64,000 bases of DNA from Protula sp. h YS-2021 (taxonomy: Eukaryota > Annelida > Polychaeta > Sabellida > Serpulidae), in contig OX457034.1 in NCBI GenBank assembly GCA_949752745.1, positions 6,711,625 through 6,775,624 of the forward strand. Reading direction: 5' to 3'. Positions 1-10,625 of this stretch are shown here, one piece after another (position 1 is the first letter of the stretch; each line of letters begins with the position of its first letter). The position numbers and the translations under genes were made by a program. The notes under the pieces were generated by a model. That model was not told the DNA's origin. It did no database searches and saw only the letters and a list, made by a program, of their open reading frames with translations.

Positions 1-309
1 CATAATCGACTTATTTAATTTTTGGTCAACGTTAACAAAAGTTTGGCAGATAAGTGCGCAACTTAAATTTTCTGCACTTTGACCAAAAAGTAAAGATGTG
101 CAGCGCATAAAAAATAAGCGGATCGTACTTAGACTTCTGCCTATAAGTTTTTACTTTTCGACTGAATTCAGCTGGGATAGAGATATAAAGAAATCATAGA
201 AAAAGAAACATCAAAAATCAACAAAATTCCATTCTGCCAGAACCATATCCACATGTTGGCTATTAAAGGGGCTGAGTTATATATGAAATAGTTTTTAAAA
301 AAGCGTATA

Positions 310-2260
310 AGATGATAGTAAACCGCGGATGACAAAGGGACTTGTTAATGCATGTATCAAGAAGAATAATATGCATTTCTCTTCAGCTAAATCATATTCT
401 CCAGTGCTTGAAAGAAATACAAAAACTACAAAAATAAACTGACATCCTATACTTAGACATTGTGAGAAAAAGTATTATAATAAATTGTTTAACAACAGTA
501 AAAATAACATCAAGGGTACTTGGAATATATTGAACTCATTAAAAATGCACGCAGGACTGTAAGTCTACCTGATTTGTTTAAAAACAGTAACGGTATTAAT
601 TAAAGGCCAACAAAATATCGCTGATGAGTTTAATGATTATTTTGTTAACGTTGGGTTGAATCTTGCTTCTAAAATTTCAGAACATAATGAAAGAAGTATA
701 TTTGACTATCTCTCAGATAGAAATAGAAAAAGTATGTTTTTAAATCCTGTCGATAAAACTGAACTGATTGATGTTATCAGTAGTTGTAAGAGTAAGATGT
801 CAACTGATTTAGATGACGTAAAGAAGGTTATCCATCAAATATCCGAACCATTATGTCATGTGTTTAACTTATATTTTTCAACAGATACCTTTCCTGAAAA
901 AATGAAAAATGCAAAAGTATTGGCACTGTACAAAGCGGGTGACAAGTCTAGTTTTAACAATTACCGACCTGTTTTCTTACTCCCACAGTTTCCGAAAATA
1001 TTAGAAAAACTATATGATAAACGTTTGCAAAATTTCATTGAGCACTGTGAATTGTTAAGTGACTGTCAATATGGGTTTAGACCATATAGCTCTACGTCGT
1101 TTGCCTCACTGAACTTCTTGAAGAAATATGTAATGCTTTAGATAAAAAGAAATTTATGGTAGCTGTCTTTATTGATTTAAGTAAAGCTTTCGACATTATA
1201 AACTATGATATATTGTTTAAAAAAACTTGAACATTATGGTGTCTGTGGAAGAGCGCATGAGTGGTTGAAAAGTTACTTGTCAAATAAAACTCAGTGTGTA
1301 CAAATTGACAAATGTAAATCGTGTTTCAAAAAATTTTGTGTGCTGTTCCTCAAGGCTCCGTTTTGGGGCCAAAACTGTTTTTAATGTATATTAATGACAT
1401 CTGTAATGTATCTAACATATTAAGATTTATATTGTTTGCTGATGACACGAATTTATTCAAATATTGAAACGGCTTGCATGAATTATGTAAACAAATAAGT
1501 TCTGAATTAAATAAGTTGATTATGTGATTCATGGTAAACAAACTGTCGTTCAATGTTAGTAAAACGCAGTTCATGATATTTGGTAAGAAAGTCACATCAA
1601 ATGAACTTCGAGTATTCGTAGGGGGTCAGGAAATTCAACGAGTGTCAGTCACTAAGTTTCTTGTTGTTTTAATAGATGAAAATTTAAATGTGGGTGCGCA
1701 GATAAATAAAGTATCTGGCAAATTGTCAAAATTATTAGCCATAATGTACAAAGCTAAAAATTACCTTGGATCTGAAGCACTTGTCCTAGTGTACAACTCA
1801 TTATTTTTGTCGTATCTTTCTTACTGCTGTGAGATATGGGGCAATTCTTTTAAGACAAGGTTACAGCCAGTTGTAGTAAAACAAAAGAAGGCCATACGCA
1901 TAATGTTTAATTTAAGCAAAAGTGATCATACGAATACAAAGTTTATGGAACTAAAAGCTCTGAAGTTTTTTTTCTGAAATTGTCAAAGTTAAATCATTAA
2001 TCATAAAGTTTTCCATAATCAACTGCCTCATAGTTTACAAAGCCACTTTGAGTGAGCTATGTTTTCACACAACTACTACACAATGAGACAGCATAACAAT
2101 TTTAGAACAATGTACGTTAGGACATGTATCAAAGCTAATTGTTTTTCTGTGGTTGGGACTAAACTCTGGAACATGCTTCCTCCTAAAATAATCTAAAGTA
2201 GGGGTTTAAATCTATTGAAAAAGAACCTGAAAAAATTTAAACGAATATTGTGATCAATAA
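310..2260 (+). pseudogene. Non-LTR (LINE) retrotransposon relic, reverse transcriptase region
   Basis: This is a 5'-truncated, frameshifted reverse-transcriptase ORF of a jockey/CR1-like LINE. Conceptual translation in shifting frames gives, in order, a linker ending in FNDYFVNVG (about 630-656), the RT finger motif NNYRPVFLLPQF (about 955-990), QYGFR (about 1067), the palm motif VFIDLSKAFD (about 1165-1194) and the catalytic box LFADDT (about 1433-1450). A thumb/C-terminal region with YLSYCCEIWGN (about 1810-1845) and a terminal LWNMLPPK box (about 2165-2190) follow. No endonuclease domain is seen upstream. At least three frame changes (near 1140, 1370 and 1530) and stops (for example 1975) show that it is dead. 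The start and end are approximate; neither a 5' end nor a poly(A) tail was identified. The family is certain as a non-LTR RT, but the clade is not. Confidence 0.85.
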
Positions 2261-2792
2261 TCGTGCAATCTCTAATATATTTTTATCTTTAGTAAAATCG
2301 GTAGCTATATTAGTGTCAGCATTTATTTTAGGTATTCATACACATATGCGTGTATGTTTAATATACCCGTGTAACTCTTGTCACTTTTTCTGCAGTAACG
2401 GGTGGACTCACGAATAAGCATTTGATTCCAGTCCTTTCCCTTCTAACTTCCCAGTTGGTGATTACCTGTGATGTAATATGTTTGTGAATTATCTTTGTAT
2501 TATTGTATATATGATACTTTATTTTATATATGTGTTTGGAGTTGGAATAAATCCTTATCTTATAATGGCTTTTTACATTCGAAAGTGTGCATATTGAAAG
2601 AAAATTATATTTTGGTGTTTTTCCCTTATCATTTCTTTATAATTTATGTCACAAAATTTTCAGTCGAAACGACACCTCCATCAGAAAGAGCATTGAATTG
2701 GGTTACTGTACCTGTTTCACAAAAAGGGTATGCGTACATTGAGTAAAAACTCTCAGTAGATGTTTAAATAATAGGGACAGGTATTCGGAATT
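2261..2792. other. Unassigned AT-rich stretch
   Basis: No coding signal or RNA gene was recognised. The distal part (from about 2660) contains short pieces resembling the interior of the adjacent foldback element, including CTGTTTCACAAAAAGGGTAT. Confidence 0.4.
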
Positions 2793-3711
2793 CTAGCTCC
2801 TAGTCAGGTCTGACTCATATAACATCGTATATCTCTCTGTCAGAGCTACGAAGCCTTCCATTGCTCCACTAATAAGGGCCGACTTCATATGTTCTGAGGC
2901 ACGAATCCTGCATACCAGCCCCTATTATTCAAACATTTACAGAAAGTTTATGCCCAATATACCCTTTTTGTAAAACAGGCACAGTTTTTAGTGAGCTGTG
3001 TATCTTTTATTTGCTCATAAAGTGCAGAAAAGTTAGTTTCCGCACCCACCTGTCAAATGTTTATTTACATTCTGGCCCTTAAAATGTCACGTGACCAAAG
3101 CCAAGGGACAGAAAAATTAAATAAAGGGGTTATAGTTTATTTGTAAAATATATACTAAAACAGTTGATAGACGCAGAATTACGTATAAATTTATTTGGTA
3201 CACCCACAATATTTGACTTTTTATGTTTACGTTCTTTTTGAAATATCAATTTAAAAGTTCTTTGGTGGATAATTGCAAAAAAAATATTGTTACTATTTCA
3301 CGTAATAAAGTATGCTCCCTGTACACAAACAAATGTCATTTATTGCGGGAGATTTGGGGTTATTTCCATATTATTTTCTTTTAAAGAAAACGTAACACAG
3401 AAGTTGTATATGATTACCGTTGTACTTTGAGGGCCTTTAGCAAATGCCAATAAAAACTTATGGGTCGTTGAATCTCGCACAAAGTAGCCACAGGGGTGCC
3501 TCAAAGCGAGCGCAGTTGACTTGCTTATCGCTATATAGCGAGGCTTTGAAGCGGTGCCTGGAAACTTTTTAGCGCCGCTTCTTGGAGCTATCGCAATTCG
3601 TGCCTCAGAACATATGAAGTTGAGCCCTATTTTTAGATCAAGAGAAGGCTTCCATAGATATGACAGCGAGATTTACGAGGTTATTTAAGTCAGAGCTGAC
3701 TCGGAGCTAGC
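2793..3711. mobile_element. Foldback/MITE element, copy 1 (long terminal inverted repeats)
   Basis: This non-coding element of about 0.92 kb has imperfect terminal inverted repeats of about 120 bp. The left arm (about 2793-2915) reads TAGCTCCTAGTCAGGTCTGA and runs through a segment with TTCATATGTTCTGAGGCACG. The right arm (about 3597-3711) is its reverse complement, ending in TCAGAGCTGACTCGGAGCTA. The interior has no open frame of note. Most of the element recurs in inverted orientation at 18510-19315 and, more diverged, directly at 17643-18450. It is probably a non-autonomous DNA element, but no target-site duplication was confirmed. Confidence 0.75.
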
Positions 3712-4022
3712 TTATTTAAAGCCCCGAGTGACCCTACTCCATCACCACTCTTCTACCCGGACTAGGAGGTGAGAGTCACCTGGGATTACGAGTAGCTTAT
3801 TTGATGTTGCTTGCCTGAAAAAAAAAGTAACAGAACTTCTAAGTTCTCGTTTTCCTCCTGCATTTTTGGCATAAGGAAATCAACATTAACATGAAAGCGA
3901 ATAACTATATATCAGAATTAGTAGCTGTCAAAAAATATTCGTTTTACATGAGCAAGAAAATAAAATCAAGAACACTTTACAGGTTATTTCACTACCGGAA
4001 GTGAAAACAAATACTTACATCT

Positions 4023-4184
4023 TTCGGAATGGGACGATTAGATGAATGCGTGGTAAGTTCCATGAAACTGTCCTTTTGCCTGTCTGACAATGGTGCTCTT
4101 GGATCTACTTTTGCATCCCATGATGTCAATTTTTCCCTTAAAACCCGAGGGGTTTGTAGCTTTCCTTGCGACGTGTCAGCCATT
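4023..4184 (-). CDS. First coding exon of an unidentified minus-strand gene (partial)
   Basis: Reading the minus strand from an ATG at 4184, about 53 codons are open. They begin MADTSQGKLQTP and end in NRPIPKD at a strong splice donor, GAT|GTAAGTATTT, at about 4022. No family was recognised. The peptide is hydrophilic, without a signal peptide or obvious motif, so it may be the disordered N-terminus of a cytosolic or nuclear protein. The rest of the gene would lie at lower coordinates; no following exon was found before the foldback element and LINE, so it is probably outside the window. The ATG lies exactly at the edge of the 264-bp direct repeat, which therefore occupies its 5' leader or promoter. 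It could also be a chance open frame; the donor and codon pattern favour a real exon. Confidence 0.45.
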
Positions 4185-4445
4185 GTTTCTACTGTATTCG
4201 ATTCCACTATATGATTTGAAATGTTATGGCATTGCGCAATTGTTCGGACAAAAAAATAATAGGATAACAAAACCAACAAAAATTCTAAGAGTGGTGATTT
4301 TAAAGGAATTATAAAAGTTATTTATTGAAAAGGGTTCGAACACGTGATTAATTTCTTTATTCAAGTATTTTACAGTTCATTGATTTCAGCTGATTAGTAA
4401 AATAGGCAAAAAAAAAACCCCTAGTTTTGTTTTTAATTAAAGTTG
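4182..4445. repeat. Direct repeat, left copy, flanking the ISL2EU transposon
   Basis: This 264-bp segment from ATTGTTTCTACTGTATTCGA to AATTAAAGTTG is repeated almost perfectly, in the same orientation, at 8997-9256 on the other side of the transposon. I see only a few substitutions (for example GTGGTG/GTCGTG and TTTCTT/TTTGTT) and short homopolymer length differences. It is far too long for a normal target-site duplication and is not inverted. Its left edge coincides with the start codon of the minus-strand exon at 4184. Confidence 0.85.
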
Positions 4446-4544
4446 AAATATTATGACGTCACACTTCCACAGCCGCCATTTTGGAGAACAGCTTGAATAG
4501 GTCCTAGGCTTAACCTTTCTCGTACCGAATATTTAAAAAAAAAT

Positions 4545-6687
4545 ATGGTTATTTGTAGTGTCTTTGGCTGTTCGAACCGCTCAGGGAGGGATAAAAATGT
4601 TCGATTTTTCAATTTTCCGAGGTTGAGACTCGCGCAAGGGCATGAAACTAGGCAATTAAGTGACAGAAGGAGGAGGGAGTGGAAGGCAAAAATCAACCGA
4701 AAATTAGATAATAAAAGCTGGGAAAATACGAAAGTTTGCTCCAAACACTTTGTTAATGGTAAGTTTTGTTTATACGGAACAGGAAATGAGTTTGTATTAT
4801 TATTTATCTGTCAAGGCCAGTAAATAGGCGAATGGGGTTGCTTGTTGCATATGTTTTACGTCACGTAACCAATGTAAATTATTATGGTTTTATTTCCTTC
4901 TTCGAACTGGGCGAAATTTCAATTGAATGTTAAAAATTATAAAAGTTTCTATTACTCATTTTGTTTAAATAATATTAAAGCATATCAAATGATGTTTTAT
5001 TTACGGGCATTGTCATTTCATATAATGCCTCCCATGCATTTTTTCAGTCTTTAAAATGAGCGATAATGGGATGTTCGGGAAGGTATCCCGACAATCCATA
5101 TAACGACAATTCATCTAGAGACAATCCATCTAGCGACAAATTAATCCAACTCAATACATAAACGAGTGTTTCGTTTTAAAAATGGGTATATTGTTTTAGT
5201 TTTTATATTCTTAAAATATATACAGACAATCAATGAAATAGTTTTTTTTTTCAATATTTTTGTGCAGGAGTGTGTGCATATCTCCACGATTATTTGAGTC
5301 CCTCATGGCTACCTACTCTAGAGCTTGGATATAAAAGGGCGGAGAAAACGCAGATCAGCGTAGAAAGACATGATAGGACACAGAAGCGCAGAGAATTTCC
5401 GGAGAAAAGAGAGGCGGCAGAATCGTTATTGCTGTTAGCTGCAAACGAAGAAAAGGTTCGGCCTACGTAGTATAATTAATGAAAGCTGACTCGGAGCTAG
5501 GTTGGTACAAGGAAATTTAGTAATGTTGATATTGTTGTCAACTTATGTAAAGCTTACTCGGAGCTAGGTTTGTACGAGGAAATTTAGTAATGTTGATATT
5601 TCCCACTTATGTAAACTGTCATTTTCATAACCATTTATAACTATTTATTTCACCTCTACAGGAAGAGGCAACGATCACAGACAACGAAAAGTATATTCAA
5701 ACTTATTTGACATCAGCCGCCATAGATGCTTTAGAAGAGGAGCATAGGAACACATTGACTGAAACTAAAAGGACCAATAATGTATATGATATCGCCACTT
5801 ATCAAGAAAATCCGGATAAGGTTTCTTTTTATACCGGATTACCTAGCTTAGCAGTTTTATTTATAGTTTTTGAATTTGTACAAGATAAGATGTGTAATAC
5901 AAGTAGAGTATTGACAAAATGGCAGGAATTTTTACTGTGTTTGATAAAGTTGCGCATGAATTTTTTGTTTAAGGATATGTCATACGATTTACATGTGAGT
6001 GTGAAGACAGTTCAAAAAAGTTTTCATGCTACCTTAGATGTGTTGTTTTCTCGCTTGAAGGATCTGATTGCATGGCCTAATAGAGATGATCTTCGTAGTT
6101 CAATGCCTCAGTGTTTTAAATATTTATATGGCAACCGTGTAGTTGTAATAGTCGATTGTTTTGAACTCTTTTGTGAAAAGCCAAGTGGGATGCTGAGTCA
6201 GACATTAAGCTTTTCCCATTACAAACATCACACAACTATAAAATATTTAATAGGAATATCGCCGCAAGGTGTTATCACTTTTATATCGGCGGGTTGGGGC
6301 GGTAAAGTATCAGATAAACATATTACTGATAATTGTGGTATACTTGATAACTTATTACCTGGCGATATATTCATGGCCGATCGGGGTTTTAGTATAAAAG
6401 AAGAAGTTAGTTTTTATCAAGCGGAACTAGTAATACCCGACTTTACAAAAGGGAAAAAACAGCTACATCCTTTAGAAGTAGAGAATACACGGAAAATAGC
6501 ATCGGTGCGAATACATGTAGAGAGAGTGATTGGGCTTTTGAAAAAGAAATTTAGAATTTTTGAGAGCAACGTGCCCATTGAATACATGAAATTAAAAAAA
6601 GAAGCTAGTATCCCTACTATTGATAAAATTGTAACTGTTTGCTGTTCTATTACAAATATGTCAAAATCAATAGTGCCATTCGAGTAA
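4545..6687 (+). CDS. THAP-domain DDE transposase (ISL2EU transposon ORF1)
   Basis: Three exons (4545-4758, 5268-5455, 5662-6687) join in phase to give 475 residues. The junctions are AATG|GTAAGT, TGTGCAG|GA, AAAAG|GTTCGG and CTCTACAG|GA. Residues 4-90 form a THAP zinc finger (C2CH): Cys4 and Cys9, then Cys65 and His68 in VCSKHF, and a PTLELGY end motif completed only by splicing to exon 2. Residues 91-150 are a charged linker. The C-terminal half is a DDE_Tnp_4-type nuclease with Asp299 in VIVDCFE, Asp374 in FMADRGF and Glu421 in HVERVIG as the likely metal-binding triad. It would bind the transposon ends and cut DNA. Its 3' end converges on the YqaJ gene. The only weak splice site is the second donor (GTTCGG). 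Confidence 0.88.
5484..5615. repeat. Tandem duplication (about 66 bp x 2) in transposase intron 2
   Basis: Two adjacent units read CTCGGAGCTAGGTT(G/T)GTAC(A/G)AGG, then AAATTTAGTAATGTTGATATT, then (C)CACTTATGTAAA. Each begins with a motif also found at the end of the foldback element (GACTCGGAGCTAG at about 3698-3710). The pair lies inside the 206-bp intron. Confidence 0.75.
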
Positions 6688-6717
6688 TTAAAAAATGAAT
6701 CAAATGGAATTATGCTT

Positions 6718-6723
6718 TTTATT
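6718..6723 (-). terminator. Poly(A) signal of the YqaJ gene
   Basis: AATAAA on the minus strand lies about 27 bp beyond the stop codon at 6750-6752, in the short gap between the convergent transposon genes. Confidence 0.6.
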
Positions 6724-6749
6724 CAATCAGTTCTTTACTTGAATATCGT

Positions 6750-8606
6750 TCATTTGCAGAAATTGCAATACCATTTCTTTTTGGGAATTTTCTTTATATT
6801 CAAACACTTTACATGAAACCACTGAATTTTACAATTGCTGTTTTCGCACAGTATCATTTTTGTGCCATCATCTGGGGATTTGCAAACACAATACAATTTA
6901 TTTGAATCGTCCATCTTTGGCACAATGCTGCACGCATTAATATTGTTGTTTACATCTATATTACCACTATTTTTAGAGAGAAGTTTTGACCCGGTATCTT
7001 GAATAACCACTTCAGCCAAGTCAAATTCTGTGCTTTTCAACTCTGTAATGGTTGGGATGTCTACAGAAGGGCGTTGTGTAAAATGTTTGAACACTAATTC
7101 TGGCATAACAATTTGAGAATGGTACAATTTAGTTTGTTTTAAAATAATTTCCCACAAATCATAATTTGGACAGATTCGTTCGACATGCAATGCACAATAC
7201 GGGGTCCATACAACAAAATCGCAGTAATCTGAATTGCTAACAAAGATACGAGTTTGAACCTGATAATAATAAGGATGTTCTTGCTTTAATTGCAACTTCT
7301 CGTCTGGGCCTTTTACCAAATATGGTACGCTAAGTAATGTACTTTCTTTTTGTGAGTAGGGGCATTTTATTTCCAAGCAACCTTTCCCACAACATTCACA
7401 CTCTACAATGCCATCTGGGGAAGCTCCTAAAATTGGAAAATCCTTGTTTAAAAATAAACCACAGTCACTTACTTTGAAATTTACATGTTCATTTTTGACT
7501 GATTTAATATATTTCCGTTTCGCTACACTCTCATTAGATTTACCCCATTTCAATGCTTGTGTTTCAAAACCACGCTTATCCTCGTAGCAAATTCTCTTTA
7601 ATAATGATAGAGATACATTTTGCAAATTGGTTTTTACACAATGGTAAACATTTGAAGATGTAATACGACCTGATCTCATACGAAACCATAAATCACACTT
7701 GGATTGCTTTGTTGTATCATTTTGTACATTTTTCGCTTGTTGGTCATTGAATGACACATCTATTGCGCTGCAAAAAAATACTTTATCCTCGTAAGTTGTG
7801 AGGCTTCTATTTACATCGTACAGCTTTGTAAGATCTTTTGGATAGCTTTTAGGCTTGGGAGCAAAAGTATGTGAAAAGCCAGGTGTGACCGACAATATGG
7901 CAGCTGAAGGATACACTTTGGACAATTTTAAAAGGAAATTAGACATCTCATTTTTAGTCGGGGAAGGTACATTATTTTCCGCATTCATAGATGTGTCACT
8001 CGTTGAAATGCCAGCCATTTTCTTTCGTTTTGAAGCAGAGGTAAAATCCATTTCCCTTATCCTCTTTGGTGCGATGTTTGATGTATTGCTTGGAAAAAGC
8101 CAGTAAGCGAGAACATCTGTACATGACTGTTCGTTTCGTAACTTGGTTGCAGCTTCTAAATTAAAAAGTAAAGCTCCGACATGTGAACAGCTCTCCCCTA
8201 GTCCTGCCATGCAGTTACAGTGTGCTGATTCTATTATTCCAGATGACTTTACACACACCCATGCTTTTAATGGCCTTTCGTTCAAACGCATGGAATGATT
8301 GACCGTGGCTAATATGACATGTCTGTCATTGTGACACTTGTGTAGTCTCTCCTGCACCCAGCCATCGATAAAGTACCTATAGGCCTCGAGTGATTTGTAA
8401 TTTTTTAACTGTTCTTTTGAATAAGCTGACGTTTCAAAGATGAGATAATTTACAATGTCCATATTTGTAACATCAGGCCAGTCCATGAAATTTTCCTTAC
8501 TGTATTCCCCTCTTGGTATAGCGTAAGGATCGTAGCCAATATAATCGACTTTGTTCATATATCGCTGCTTCACATCACCAATCAGCTGTTCTGCGTAGGA
8601 TGACAT
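6750..8606 (-). CDS. SWIM / YqaJ-nuclease / PHD-finger protein (ISL2EU transposon ORF2)
   Basis: A single 618-residue open exon. Residues 128-145 are a SWIM zinc finger (Cys130-x-Cys132, then Cys140-x-His142). About residues 305-475 are a YqaJ/lambda-exonuclease-like domain: RSGRITSSN, then WGKSNESVA (about 354-362), LGASPDGIV with Asp398, CLEIKCP with Glu412 and Lys414, and a YYYQVQTRIFV strand. Residues 567-618 form a PHD finger with a C4HC3 pattern (CVC, then C and C, then WFHVKC, then WYCNFC). It is the expected partner nuclease of ISL2EU elements. The ATG at 8606 is preceded by a good acceptor, TTTTCTGCTTGCAG, 10 nt upstream. A leader exon therefore probably starts near the inverted repeat at 8932-8947, where a donor AAAATAG|GTAATATT is present. 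No disabling changes were seen. Confidence 0.9.
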   Translation of the reverse strand: MSSYAEQLIGDVKQRYMNKVDYIGYDPYAIPRGEYSKENFMDWPDVTNMDIVNYLIFETSAYSKEQLKNYKSLEAYRYFIDGWVQERLHKCHNDRHVILATVNHSMRLNERPLKAWVCVKSSGIIESAHCNCMAGLGESCSHVGALLFNLEAATKLRNEQSCTDVLAYWLFPSNTSNIAPKRIREMDFTSASKRKKMAGISTSDTSMNAENNVPSPTKNEMSNFLLKLSKVYPSAAILSVTPGFSHTFAPKPKSYPKDLTKLYDVNRSLTTYEDKVFFCSAIDVSFNDQQAKNVQNDTTKQSKCDLWFRMRSGRITSSNVYHCVKTNLQNVSLSLLKRICYEDKRGFETQALKWGKSNESVAKRKYIKSVKNEHVNFKVSDCGLFLNKDFPILGASPDGIVECECCGKGCLEIKCPYSQKESTLLSVPYLVKGPDEKLQLKQEHPYYYQVQTRIFVSNSDYCDFVVWTPYCALHVERICPNYDLWEIILKQTKLYHSQIVMPELVFKHFTQRPSVDIPTITELKSTEFDLAEVVIQDTGSKLLSKNSGNIDVNNNINACSIVPKMDDSNKLYCVCKSPDDGTKMILCENSNCKIQWFHVKCLNIKKIPKKKWYCNFCK

Positions 8607-8996
8607 GACGTTGCCTCTGCAAGCAGAAAATAAAAATATAATAAATAAACAATGGTTCCTACAGTTTATATATTTATTATTAAAGTAATAAATGAAATAT
8701 GTTTTTACAACCTCGTATTTTTGAGGGAAAATTACACTCTTAAAAACTATTGTATTCGAAAGCTTACTTTAAATATCACTATATCGCTCACTTTTAGCGT
8801 CAAATTTCCCATTTATAGGGCACGAAAAATTACAACTTCCAAATAACAAACATAAATAACATTGTTTTTATATCTGATGAATAATTTTTGAAAAGAATGA
8901 ATATTAATCATAATATTACCTATTTTGTTTCCTGTTCTCCAAAATGGTTGACAGGTATTTGTTGTCTATGGTTACGACCAGAAAGGAAAACAAAGA

Positions 8997-9256
8997 ATTG
9001 TTTCTACTGTATTCGATTCCACTATATGATTTGAAATGTTATGGCATTGCGCAATTGTTCGGACAAAAAAATAATAGGATAACAAAACCAACAAAAATTC
9101 TAAGAGTCGTGATTTTAAAGGAATTATAAAAGTTATTTATTGAAAAGGGTTCGAACACGTGATTAATTTGTTTATTCAAGTATTTTACAGTTCAATGATT
9201 TCAGCTGATTAGTAAAACAGGCAAAAAAACCCTAGTTTTGTTTTTAATTAAAGTTG
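8997..9256. repeat. Direct repeat, right copy, flanking the ISL2EU transposon
   Basis: Second copy of the 264-bp repeat at 4182-4445, same orientation, near-identical. Sequence beyond it (TTCATAAAAG onward) differs from what follows the left copy, so the repeat boundaries are sharp. Confidence 0.85.
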
Positions 9257-10577
9257 TTCATAAAAGAAAGGAAAAACAGTGAATTATGCTGAGTACTTTG
9301 TTGTATTACATTCTAATAGATGCGCATTTCTAACTCCGAAGTCTTGTCATCTAGAAGATTGTATAATTCAGATCTCTTGGGCATTCCCCGTTCCTAGATT
9401 TCACCCAATTAACAAATTTCGGGAAAGTGTTGGAAGCAAAATTATTAGAACCTACAATTATGAAACTGCCCATAATCATATCTAAATGGCTTAAACAGTT
9501 CTGCCATTCCGGCAATTTTGGCACTTTGCCAAAAACTTAACCTAATAACGGGTAGTATCAACACAGCCAATACCAAATTTAAAGGTGATTAAACATAAAG
9601 TAGATTAGAAAGGTTTTGAAATTGGACAAAATATTGTTCAAACTTGCTTTGTATTATCCAAATAAGCAACACCCCGACAGCTGATCATTGGTGTAACATC
9701 GTATTTAATATCAAAATAATTTGAGCGAAGCGCAACAGAGTAATAACATTATGCCAGGTTGTCTAAGGCACATACCTACATATTTTCGTTTATGTATATA
9801 CGGACAATGGCTTGTGAACTGGAAGTGAAAACTTAACGTCTAAATCATTCTTCTATCAACGAGCACATTACTTATGCAACTTAAAGGTATTACTGTTCAG
9901 GCAAAGTTATTACTGATACAAACATATAACAACTACCCGAGTTTTCGTGTGGAGAAAGCCCTATCCCATGATGTCGAGACTGTTGAGGTTTAAAATGGAA
10001 CTCGCATTGTCTGTGATGGCTTATTTTGCTTGATTATTTTAAATATCACCAAACAGCCAATGGACCCAAAGACACCAACTTGTAGATATTACCAGCACAA
10101 ATTTTTATTGCCTCACAAAGAAAAATGCTTGAAACACTAAATGTTGAAAAAACGAAAAATAAACAAAGCAGCTGTCAAACTGGTAGCAGAATCACCTCTG
10201 GCTGCACACACGAGGTCGTTTGATAAATGTAGTGGCTGTGGCTGGGACCAAAACAAACCTAAAATCACTTGGGACTAAAGAATTCTAAACGTACTGCGTT
10301 GTTTTTTCCTCTTGAACCATATATACGCTTTTGCTTGATAGTTCGTTTGACTAGATTTTATGCACTTTCATGTTAAGCATAAACATGTGCTGAATTTTCC
10401 TCTTTAATTTTTAAAATTGAAACCAGTCTTTGAACTGTTCATACTGAGCAAATAACATGTCATGTCACAAAGGAACAAATTTATTAGATCACTAGTATTC
10501 AAAAACTCTGGATACCAGTGGCAGAGACCAGAAATGCGTTTTTAAATTGCAGTGGTGTATGCAACATTAATTTCTCT

Positions 10578-10625
<48 letters not shown>

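Larger units (their letters stand above)
4446..8996. mobile_element. ISL2EU-type DNA transposon (THAP/DDE transposase plus YqaJ nuclease)
   Basis: This 4.55-kb segment carries two convergent genes whose 3' ends are 62 bp apart: a THAP-DDE transposase on the plus strand and a SWIM-YqaJ-PHD protein on the minus strand. That pairing defines the ISL2EU class of eukaryotic transposons. A perfect 16-bp inverted repeat, CCATTTTGGAGAACAG, lies near both ends (4476-4491, and 8932-8947 inverted), within the presumed 5' leaders of the two genes. Outside these 16 bp the two ends do not match, so the exact termini are uncertain; the bounds given are the inner edges of the 260-bp direct repeats. Both proteins are free of stops and frameshifts and all splice sites are canonical, which suggests recent activity. 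Confidence 0.85.

Noticed and set aside
4182..9256. An LTR retrotransposon defined by the 260-bp direct repeats
   Set aside because: The repeats lack TG...CA ends, and no primer-binding site or gag-pol lies between; the enclosed genes are a DNA transposase and a YqaJ nuclease.
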